Source: Pedobacter zeaxanthinifaciens (GTDB taxonomy: Bacteria > Bacteroidota > Bacteroidia > Sphingobacteriales > Sphingobacteriaceae). From it: a DNA stretch of 64,000 nt. The stretch's first letter is position 1. The number at the start of each line of letters is the position of its first letter. The notes under the pieces are model-generated. The model was given only the letters and a program-made list of their open reading frames with translations. It was not told the DNA's origin and ran no database searches. Below are positions 41,489 through 49,060 of this stretch, one piece after another. A program made the translations under genes and the position numbers. The stretch spans positions 62,001 to 126,000 of the forward strand of contig NZ_QMHP01000002.1 in NCBI RefSeq assembly GCF_003313335.1, in the 5' to 3' direction.

Positions 41489-41690
41489 ATTTGATTTTTT
41501 GAAAAGCAGTTTTACCGCAATATTAGCTGTTAGTCCTGCTTTACGCTACAATCTTTTTGTTTTGGCTCTAGTTATCCCACGTTCGTAGAAATCTATTGCT
41601 CAACAGCTTAAACTTCCATATCCTTCACTAGCGTTCAGGATTCAAGCTATAACAAACAAAAAGGATTTTCACTTCAATCAGGTTTACTTA
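41489..41690. repeat. Short inverted-repeat element, copy B
   Basis: Opens with TTTTTTGAAAAGCA like copy A at 17471. Left terminus CCTGCTTTACGCTACAATCTTTTTGTTTT (about 41536-41565) and inverted right terminus AACAAAAAGGATTTTCACTTCAATCAGG (about 41654-41681). The interior differs from copy A. Two copies 24 kb apart point to a dispersed family. Confidence 0.65.
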
Positions 41691-41708
41691 CAAAATGCAG
41701 TGCATGGC

Positions 41709-42057
41709 AACTTTGTCAAAGCTTAATAGGGCAGTGCAAATTAGCTTTGACAAAGTGTGAGTGGCCTTCGGGGGAACTCAACATAGTTTAACAGGCAATT
41801 TGATGGGATTGGAACTTTGTCAAAACTCAATAGGTCAGTGCAAATTAGCTTTGACAAAGTTGTGGGTGGCTTCTGGGAAAACTCAACATAGTTTAACAGG
41901 CAATTTAATGGGATGTGAACTTTGTCAAAGCTGAATAGGGCAGTGCAAATTAGCTTTGACAAAGTTGTAAGTGGCTTCGGGGAAAACTCAACATAGTTTA
42001 ACAGGCAATTTATGGGATTGGAACTTTGTCAAAGCCCAGTAGGGTAGTGCAAATTAC
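41709..42057. repeat. Tandem array of 104-bp hairpin units (3.3 copies)
   Basis: Units at 41709-41812, 41813-41917 and 41918-42021, plus a partial at 42022-42057. Each full unit begins with the stem AACTTTGTCAAAGCT, a 19-nt loop, then AGCTTTGACAAAGTT (copy 1: 41709-41723 with 41743-41756), and ends in a conserved ACTCAACATAGTTTAACAGG segment. Units differ by a few base changes. The array is intergenic between mqnC and the M16 pair. A 73-codon frame across it is an artefact of the repeats. Confidence 0.9.
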
Positions 42058-42099
42058 AGCTCTTACGATTTAGATAGCTATGCACTATGCGGTTTGTTT

Positions 42100-42180
42100 A
42101 TTGCAAAGGCTTAAGTAAAATAAACCCAATAGTAGCGGCAGCGCCCGGTGCAACCGGGACTAAAGCGGATAGTGGGACTA
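42100..42180. repeat. GC-rich hairpin and repeat words upstream of M16 genes
   Basis: CCCGGT-GCA-ACCGGG forms a hairpin followed by GACTAAAGCGGATAGTGGGACTAAAG, in which GGGACTAAAG occurs twice. Resembles other dispersed Pedobacter-type repeats; only this copy is in the window. Confidence 0.5.
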
Positions 42181-42224
42181 AAGATGCCATTTACTGCTGC
42201 CAAACATTTTCAAACGAGTATTAA

Positions 42225-42375
42225 TTAGTATTTCAATTGGCTGTCATTTTTATGCTTACTCAACAGTATCGCAATTTCAAAATTCGATAATTAAGCTAAT
42301 TTTCTACGGTTTCATCTTTACACTGGCTCAACAATATAACAATTTCGCAATCCAACAATTAAGCTATATTTGTTG
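42225..42375. repeat. Iterated word spacer before the M16 genes
   Basis: CAACAGTATCGCAATTTCAAAATTCGATAATTAAGCTAATTT is followed by a second version, CAACAATATAACAATTTCGCAATCCAACAATTAAGC, about 70 nt on. Same style as the isc and tpiA spacers. Confidence 0.5.
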
Positions 42376-42377
42376 CT

Positions 42378-43616
42378 ATGGTAAATTTTAATCGTTTTAC
42401 ATTATCCAATGGCCTAAGAGTATTGGTACACGAAGACCCAACTACACCAATGGCCGTTTTAAATATACTTTATGATGTTGGTGCAAGGGACGAAGAGGAG
42501 GGACGGACAGGTTTTGCACATTTGTTTGAACACTTGATGTTTGGCGGCTCTGTTAACATACCTAGCTATGATGAACCTCTGCAAAGAGTAGGCGGCGAAA
42601 ATAATGCGTTTACTAGTAACGACATCACCAATTATTACATCACTTTGCCAGCTGCCAACATTGAAACAGCTTTTTGGCTGGAAAGTGATAGAATGTTGAG
42701 CTTAGCTTTTTCTGAAAAAAGCTTAGAAACCCAGCGTAACGTAGTTTGCGAGGAGTTTAAACAGCGTTATCTTAACCAGCCTTATGGCGATGTTTGGTTA
42801 AAGCTACGTCCACTGGCTTACAAGGAGCACCCTTACCGGTGGGCTACCATTGGACAGGATTTGGCGCAAATTGAAAATGCGAAAATGGAAGACGTAAAGG
42901 CTTTCTTTAAGAAGCATTACAACCCACAAAACGCTATTTTGGTTGTTGGCGGTAATGTAAAAACCGATGAAGTGAAGGAACTTGCCGAAAAATGGTTTGG
43001 CCCCATTCCATCGGGTGATAAATATAACAGGGACTTGCCTAAAGAACCCGCACAAACGGAAGCTAGAAGTTTAACAGTAAATGCGAATGTGCCACTTAAT
43101 GCCATATATATCGCTTTTAAAATGCCAGCACGTCTTGATTCAAACTATCAGGTATTCGATTTAATTTCGGATATTTTGTCGCAAGGGCAGTCGTCACGTT
43201 TGTTTAATAGCTTACTTAAGGAGCAGCAATTGTTTAGTGATATTAATGCCTATATTACCAGTAGTTTAGATGAGGGATTGTTTGTGGTTGATGGTAAATT
43301 GGTTGAGGGTGTAAGCATGGAAACTGCCGAGGCAGCTATTTGGAACGAGCTGCATAAAATTGCAACCGAGCTGGTAGACGAAAAGGAGCTAACCAAGGTG
43401 AAAAATAAATCGGAATCGATTATGGTTTTTGCCGAGATGAGTTTGTTGGATAAAGCAATGAACTTAGCTTATTACGAACTTTTAGGTGATGCTGATTTGT
43501 TGAATGTTGAAATTAACAAGTACCTATCTATTACTGCCGAGCAAATTAAAAGCGTAGCTGCCGATACGTTCAAAAAAGAAAAATCATCCACCTTATATTA
43601 TTTAGCCAATGCTTAA
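42378..43616 (+). CDS. M16-family zinc peptidase (catalytic partner)
   Basis: 412 aa. The inverted zinc motif HLFEHLMFGG (HxxEH) lies near residues 47-56, with the downstream ligand Glu in EEFKQRYLNQPYGD. The family forms clamshell chambers that degrade short peptides; bacterial PqqL/YmxG-type pairs act in the periplasm or cytosol. The stop overlaps the start of the second M16 gene, implying a heterodimer. No signal peptide is evident. Confidence 0.92.
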   Translation: MVNFNRFTLSNGLRVLVHEDPTTPMAVLNILYDVGARDEEEGRTGFAHLFEHLMFGGSVNIPSYDEPLQRVGGENNAFTSNDITNYYITLPAANIETAFWLESDRMLSLAFSEKSLETQRNVVCEEFKQRYLNQPYGDVWLKLRPLAYKEHPYRWATIGQDLAQIENAKMEDVKAFFKKHYNPQNAILVVGGNVKTDEVKELAEKWFGPIPSGDKYNRDLPKEPAQTEARSLTVNANVPLNAIYIAFKMPARLDSNYQVFDLISDILSQGQSSRLFNSLLKEQQLFSDINAYITSSLDEGLFVVDGKLVEGVSMETAEAAIWNELHKIATELVDEKELTKVKNKSESIMVFAEMSLLDKAMNLAYYELLGDADLLNVEINKYLSITAEQIKSVAADTFKKEKSSTLYYLANA

Positions 43617-44883
43617 CAGAACAATGGCGCCTGCCTTTAAACAGGTAGCCGATATCAATTTTATTGCTCCAGTTAAAAAACAGCTTTCTAACGGTTTGCC
43701 TGTTTTTATTGTAAATGCGGGTGAGCAGGAGCTTGTGCGTATTGAGTTTATTTTTAACAACGTTAACTGGAATGTACAGAAACCCCTGCAGGCAATTGCA
43801 GTAAATGGTTTAATTAATAGCGGTACCGTTCAATTTAATGCCAAGCAAATTGCAGAGGCTGTGGATTATTACGGCTCATTTTTGCAAACCGAATACAGTG
43901 CTGATTATACCACTATAACTTTGTACAGCCTTACAAAGCACCTGCCAGCTGTGCTACCTGTATTATGGTCAATTTTAAATGAAAGTACTTTTCCTGAACA
44001 TGAGCTGGCAATTTATAAACAAAATCAGAAGCAAAAATTACAGGTTAGCTTACAGAAAAACGATTATTTAGCCCGTAAAAATTTTGCCCATGCTATTTTT
44101 GGAGATACGCCTTATGGTTCGGACATTAACTTGGAAAGCTACGACCAGCTTACTAGGGAAGATTTATTAGCTTATTATCAGGCGGCATACCAGTCGGCCA
44201 ATTGTACCATTATTGCTGCAGGCAAGTTTGATGATACAAGTTTTGGTGTGCTTGATCAGATTTTTGGTGGTACTTGGCGCAATCAAGCTGAATTTGCGGT
44301 TAATCAATTGGAGTTTTTAACTGAAGTTGGTAGGGAGCTTTATTTGGAGAAGCCTGAAGCGCTACAATCTGCAATTAGAATGGGTAATTTGAGCATTAAC
44401 CGCACCCATGCTGATTTTCCTTCGTTACAGATTTTAAACTGCGTTTTTGGTGGCTACTTTGGCTCAAGGTTAATGGCTAATATCAGAGAAGATAAGGGCT
44501 ATACTTACGGTATTGGATCGGGAGTTGCCTCGTTAAAACAAGCGGGTTATTTCTTTTTAGCAACTGAGGTTGGTGCCGATGTTTGTGGAAGTGCGCTTGC
44601 CGAAATTGAGAAGGAAATTGATTTGTTACGCACTGAACTGGTAAGCGATGAAGAGCTTGATTTGGTTAGGAATTACATGTTGGGCTCCTTACTAGGTAGC
44701 TTGGAAAATGCTTTTTCACATGCTGATAAGTTCAAAAACATTTATTTTGCAGGATTGGACTATAACTACTACGACAATTATATTCACAAAGTAAAAACCA
44801 TTACCGCCGAAGAAATCAAAAATACGGCAATCAAATATTTGGATTGGAATGCAATGACGAAAGTTGTTGTTGGGAAGAAGTAA
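43609..44883 (+). CDS. M16-family protein, non-catalytic partner
   Basis: 424 aa, or 419 aa if the ATG at 43624 (MAPAFKQ) is used. The zinc motif is absent (VNGLINSGTVQFN where HxxEH is expected), while the R/Y region of the C-terminal half is kept (REDKGYTYGIGSGV). Typical of the beta-like subunit of M16 heterodimers, which completes the substrate chamber. The start overlaps the upstream gene by eight bases. A strong bidirectional terminator follows. Confidence 0.9.
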   Translation: MLNRTMAPAFKQVADINFIAPVKKQLSNGLPVFIVNAGEQELVRIEFIFNNVNWNVQKPLQAIAVNGLINSGTVQFNAKQIAEAVDYYGSFLQTEYSADYTTITLYSLTKHLPAVLPVLWSILNESTFPEHELAIYKQNQKQKLQVSLQKNDYLARKNFAHAIFGDTPYGSDINLESYDQLTREDLLAYYQAAYQSANCTIIAAGKFDDTSFGVLDQIFGGTWRNQAEFAVNQLEFLTEVGRELYLEKPEALQSAIRMGNLSINRTHADFPSLQILNCVFGGYFGSRLMANIREDKGYTYGIGSGVASLKQAGYFFLATEVGADVCGSALAEIEKEIDLLRTELVSDEELDLVRNYMLGSLLGSLENAFSHADKFKNIYFAGLDYNYYDNYIHKVKTITAEEIKNTAIKYLDWNAMTKVVVGKK

Positions 44884-44886
44884 AAC

Positions 44887-44924
44887 AAAACTGTCCAAGA
44901 AGATGGTACTTTTTGGACAGTTTT
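44887..44924. terminator. Bidirectional terminator between convergent operons
   Basis: Perfect 12-bp stem AAAACTGTCCAA / TTGGACAGTTTT with a 14-nt loop and T-tracts on both sides; serves the M16 operon and the DUF3857 operon. Confidence 0.9.
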
Positions 44925-44930
44925 GATGTT

Positions 44931-46826
44931 TTATATTTTGTTGAGTATAGCTTTAGATTTATCTGCTTGTACTATCTTTTTGTAGAAGTCTACATACTCG
45001 CTGTATTTTTCAGGAGGGAATTTTTTAGACGTCATTGTTTGAGAACGTTTATAAGTGATTTTATTGCCCTGTTGACTAAACGAAGCACTGTATTCGCCAA
45101 ATTCTGATACGAGCTTAATGTCTTTAGGTAAAAACTCTACCGCGAAACCTTTTGGCAGGGTATAAACAATCTCATCGTCATCATTGTAATCAAACGGAAT
45201 AGCAAAATCTGTTTTCCTGTTGGTTATCTTTTCAGGAACTTGATCTTTTCTATTTACTTGATTTACAATTAGGAAAAGCTTGTCGCCACCTTTGCTGAGC
45301 AAGTTTTTGGTTTTAAACGCAATTTCTTCGTTAACTATTGGAAAATGTTTGTCGGGCTGTGTAATTTTTAATTGGTCTAGCTCGGTATCAGGAAATCGCA
45401 GCCTGTTTAAAACCCTTTTTCTGTATTCGCTGGGTTCAGCTAACAAAGCGCCAAGGTTATCTTCATATTGGGCATTGGCATAGCTCATTTTGATATTAAT
45501 TTTTGCTAAACCATCATCGCTCAAATCAATTTCAGTTTTGCTTTTTTGATAATTCTCTAAGCTGCGGTATTTAGGTGTCCGGATAATTTGACCACCGTTT
45601 TCAGTTACCATGAGTACGTTTCTGTCTGAATTATCGTAGCCTATGTAGCCCATTGGGTAGTTTTGGCTAGTACATTCCAAAAACGTGGTGTCCTTGGCAC
45701 TGGGTACTACCAAAATCATGTGATTGGCCTGCCCAATGCTGGAGTAAATTCGGTTAAGCTCTGGCATTCCGTTGCCAATTACCACCAAATTCGATTGAAT
45801 TCCGGCTTCTTTCAGCAGTGCTTTCATGTAGTTGGACAGGGCTTTACAATCGCCATAATTTACCTGCGCTACCTTTTCAGCAATGATGGGCTTAAAGCCG
45901 CCAATACCCAATTGCACACTTACGTATCTGGTATTTTGCTGCAAATGATTGTAAAGAATCTGAATTTTTTCTTTTTCAGTCTTTGCATCTTTAATTAACG
46001 ATTGTACCATCGTTTTTTTTGCTGCGGGCAGTAAATCTCCTTGTTCATTAAGCTTCGAAATCCAAGCACCCATACTGTTCCAAGAACTTAAATCTCCTTT
46101 CGAAGAATCAAATTCAAATTGGTTTGGAGCTATTTTAACCCAGCTAATGAGCTTGTCTAATCCAACGCTCAATGGTTCTCTGGTGTAAGCAGGTAAGTTA
46201 CTTGCCGTCCAAGTGTAAACCATTTTATCTTTTACCAACGCAGAATCCGTTTTTAAATCTTTACTGGTTAATAATCTTACGTTTAAGTTGCTAGGCTTTT
46301 GAAAAGCATAGGAAGATTTTTCTGTGGAGATATGGTAACCCATAATGGATCTCCACGAAGGCAAAGTCAAAATGCCGTTAAAATCTTTGCTGTAGCTATA
46401 TTCTAAAGTGTACGGATAGCTCAAGCTAACTACGTTCAATAGTTTAATTCTGTCGTCTTGAAATATGGTATAGTCTGAGGCCAAACTCTGATCTCTAAAA
46501 TCAGAAGATTTAAAATCTTTTATTTTCTTGCCAAAAGCATCGTACAAGGTTGCTTTGATGTTATACAGCGTCGAAAATTTATCATAAACCTCAGCAAATT
46601 CGGCATAAGTATCTCCGGCTTTGTTAAGTACGGTAATTGCTACTTTGTACCTCATGGTGCCTGAACCAACACCTCGGTAATCATAAAATTTTTCCTCGTT
46701 TCTAACTACTGCAACGGCGTCTTGTTTTAGTGCATCAGGTATTTTAGTGGTATCATAAATATTTTGAGACCAAGCAGCGCCAGCAGTTAAAAGCAGGGTA
46801 GCCGCTAAATAAACTCGTTTCAACAT
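44931..46826 (-). CDS. DUF3857 / transglutaminase-like secreted protein with intact catalytic Cys
   Basis: 631 aa from the ATG at 46826. Signal peptide (KRVYLAATLLLTAGAAWSQ), DUF3857 domain (about 45-260), transglutaminase core (about 270-390) with VNYGDCKALSNYMKALLKEAGI containing the catalytic Cys, and a beta-rich C-terminal domain with GFAVEFLPKD. Bacteroidota pairs of DUF3857 proteins are located at the cell envelope; substrates are unknown. Its start lies one base after the upstream gene's stop, implying coupling. Confidence 0.82.
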   Translation of the reverse strand: MLKRVYLAATLLLTAGAAWSQNIYDTTKIPDALKQDAVAVVRNEEKFYDYRGVGSGTMRYKVAITVLNKAGDTYAEFAEVYDKFSTLYNIKATLYDAFGKKIKDFKSSDFRDQSLASDYTIFQDDRIKLLNVVSLSYPYTLEYSYSKDFNGILTLPSWRSIMGYHISTEKSSYAFQKPSNLNVRLLTSKDLKTDSALVKDKMVYTWTASNLPAYTREPLSVGLDKLISWVKIAPNQFEFDSSKGDLSSWNSMGAWISKLNEQGDLLPAAKKTMVQSLIKDAKTEKEKIQILYNHLQQNTRYVSVQLGIGGFKPIIAEKVAQVNYGDCKALSNYMKALLKEAGIQSNLVVIGNGMPELNRIYSSIGQANHMILVVPSAKDTTFLECTSQNYPMGYIGYDNSDRNVLMVTENGGQIIRTPKYRSLENYQKSKTEIDLSDDGLAKINIKMSYANAQYEDNLGALLAEPSEYRKRVLNRLRFPDTELDQLKITQPDKHFPIVNEEIAFKTKNLLSKGGDKLFLIVNQVNRKDQVPEKITNRKTDFAIPFDYNDDDEIVYTLPKGFAVEFLPKDIKLVSEFGEYSASFSQQGNKITYKRSQTMTSKKFPPEKYSEYVDFYKKIVQADKSKAILNKI

Positions 46827-46827
46827 C

Positions 46828-48816
46828 TTATGATTTCTTTTTAAATACAATTTGTTCTGCTTGTCTCTCAACAATTACTTTAAAAAGCTCCTTAATATCA
46901 AAATACTCCTCTGGAGCAAATAGCGCTTTATTAATTTCAATCACGCTTCTAACAAGAATTGTTTTATCCTGCGTTACGTAGCTAATAGAGAAAGAACCTT
47001 TGTTGTCAGGAAGTTTATATACCCCGCCCTTAGGTAACTTTTCAATCTCATAATTATCTGGAAAAGTAATAGTGCTGCGGATGCTTTCCTTCATTGGATA
47101 TGCAAAGTCAACAGGGAATAATCTGTTTTCAAGTTTGAAGAAATTACTTTTTGTGCGTTCGTATAAAAGCGGATTTACATACAAATTGCCGCCAATCTCT
47201 TCTACGTTATCCTCAATGGTTACATTAATTTCTTCGCTTAAAATCTCATTTAAATCATTAAGATTGTTGATTTTGTAGGTGTCGATTTCTAAACCTTGCT
47301 TATCTTTTTTCAAGCCTTTGATAAATTCACTTTCGCTAGGGTTAGCACGATATCTATTTCTTAAAGATAAAGCGCCATATCCTTTGTAATACTGAAGCAT
47401 AGTGCCTTTAAGCTTGTTTTCATTGTTTAGTACAAGGGTGTAATTATAAGTTTTTTCATCACCAAAAATAGGTTCAGTTGCTATCCATCTTCCAGTTTCG
47501 GATTGCAAATCCACTGAAAATCCCTGATGGTTAAGGTTTTCGTAAGATACCATCCCTAAAAAGTGATCGTTATCCGTAGCGTCAAGTATGATATCTTTAC
47601 CGCCAACATTTACATGCGCTAACACGTTGTTGAACTTCGTGATTTGTGGGTGACCAGGATGTTGTCCATTTTCCCTGGTGCTAATTAATAGAGGGCTAAC
47701 ATTAATTTTAGCCTCCTTTAGCAAGCTTATTAAAACAAGGTTGATATCTGCAGATGAACCAGATTTTTTATCCAAGATACTTTTAGGATTGGTTTCGCCG
47801 CTGTACATGCGATAACTATCGTTCCATTTGATGTTGTTTTTTACATAGTCGAAAATTAAGCCCACTATTTTTAAGCTGTCTTTTTCAGCTTTGATAATGT
47901 TAGGAAGCAATTGTTTTGCTGCCGAATTCTTCTTTATAAAAAGTCCAAAATTCTCGTCATCAGCCAAGCCCTTGATGATTTTAGGCCATGTGCCGGTATA
48001 ATCTCTGAAAATATCGTTCGGATAACGAGTACCCATCAGCTCAAATTCTACTGCGGTAATGTAGTCGTCCATTGTGGTGATAAAAGGTTCCTTTTTAATT
48101 GCAGGAACTTTTTCCATGATGTATTGCATGTACTTAGCAGTGGATGTTATGCCACTCACGTAATGGGCGTTAACCATTTCATTTTTAGTTTGATTTACTT
48201 TGTAGTAACCATTGTATGATGGTTTGTAAACCAAATATTCAGGGATTTTCACATTATACTCTGAATACAATGTTGGGATATCGCTCTGAAAAGACCAGCC
48301 CCTTAAGTTGAACGTATAGTTGGAGCGAATGGCATATTTGTATTCGATGATAGAGCCTTCTTTAACGTTGCCTAAGGTGTATTTTTTAATCTGATAGTTC
48401 TTGTTGAACTCTTCAGTAAACTTTGAATCTCTACCTAGCTTGGTAATCACCATCTTGCCATCTTCCATGTTGTAAGTGGCAGCATCCATTCTAAGTAAAT
48501 CTTCTTTGTAATTAGAATTTCCTTTGTACAACGAAATTTTAAAGTCGGCTAAATCGTAACTGTTTTTGTTGATTACCTTATAACGCACATGCCTTTCAAA
48601 TACATACACAAATCCATTATTGTCGTTATATTCAAAATAACAATCGCCTACGTCAAATAATTTAACTGCTGAAGCAGATGAATCTTGACCAAAAGCAACG
48701 GTTTTAAATTCTTCTGGAGCAATTTTACCAAACTTGAATTCTTTTTTTTGAGCGAGAGCAGAGAGGGATAGGCATAGCAACCCCATTAATAGGTAGGTAA
48801 AGCGTTTAATTAGCAT
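46828..48816 (-). CDS. DUF3857 protein, transglutaminase Cys replaced by Ser
   Basis: 662 aa. Signal peptide (FTYLLMGLLCLSLSALAQ), DUF3857 domain (about 60-290) and a transglutaminase-like region where the usual GDCKD becomes SGSSADINLVLISLLKEAK (about 353-371), so the nucleophilic Cys is lost; the distal His and Asp segment (NVLAHVNVGGKDIILDATDNDHFL) is kept. Probably a pseudoenzyme or binding partner of the active paralogue downstream. Both share the C-terminal beta domain. Confidence 0.82.
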   Translation of the reverse strand: MLIKRFTYLLMGLLCLSLSALAQKKEFKFGKIAPEEFKTVAFGQDSSASAVKLFDVGDCYFEYNDNNGFVYVFERHVRYKVINKNSYDLADFKISLYKGNSNYKEDLLRMDAATYNMEDGKMVITKLGRDSKFTEEFNKNYQIKKYTLGNVKEGSIIEYKYAIRSNYTFNLRGWSFQSDIPTLYSEYNVKIPEYLVYKPSYNGYYKVNQTKNEMVNAHYVSGITSTAKYMQYIMEKVPAIKKEPFITTMDDYITAVEFELMGTRYPNDIFRDYTGTWPKIIKGLADDENFGLFIKKNSAAKQLLPNIIKAEKDSLKIVGLIFDYVKNNIKWNDSYRMYSGETNPKSILDKKSGSSADINLVLISLLKEAKINVSPLLISTRENGQHPGHPQITKFNNVLAHVNVGGKDIILDATDNDHFLGMVSYENLNHQGFSVDLQSETGRWIATEPIFGDEKTYNYTLVLNNENKLKGTMLQYYKGYGALSLRNRYRANPSESEFIKGLKKDKQGLEIDTYKINNLNDLNEILSEEINVTIEDNVEEIGGNLYVNPLLYERTKSNFFKLENRLFPVDFAYPMKESIRSTITFPDNYEIEKLPKGGVYKLPDNKGSFSISYVTQDKTILVRSVIEINKALFAPEEYFDIKELFKVIVERQAEQIVFKKKS

Positions 48817-49029
48817 AGTTTGTTTGTTTAAATCACAATAATAATAAAGAAATTTTGCTTAAAAAAGATGGTAGCTGCGATATGAGGCTTAATGTGGTAT
48901 TTTTCTTACAACTATAAGGAGATGCGTTGCGATGCATAGTGTAAAAACATAGGCTTCAACAATGAATTTCGCCTAACTTATTTTGTAAGTAATAAGTTTA
49001 TTACATTAAAAGGTTTGGTTTTAAATATT

Positions 49030-49048
49030 GAAATCTACCTCATGGTAG
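49030..49048 (-). terminator. Weak hairpin after the phosphoesterase gene
   Basis: CTACC-TCAT-GGTAG, 13 nt after the stop codon, with only a weak T-tract. Doubtful. Confidence 0.3.
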
Positions 49049-49060
49049 GAGGAGTAAATG

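Noticed and set aside
41741..41962. 73-codon ORF on - with two near-identical halves
   Set aside because: Its internal repetition mirrors the 104-bp DNA array, and it lacks a promoter and protein-like composition.
41709..42057. Tandem 104-bp array considered as a CRISPR
   Set aside because: Units are 104 bp without alternating conserved repeats and unique spacers, and no cas gene is near.
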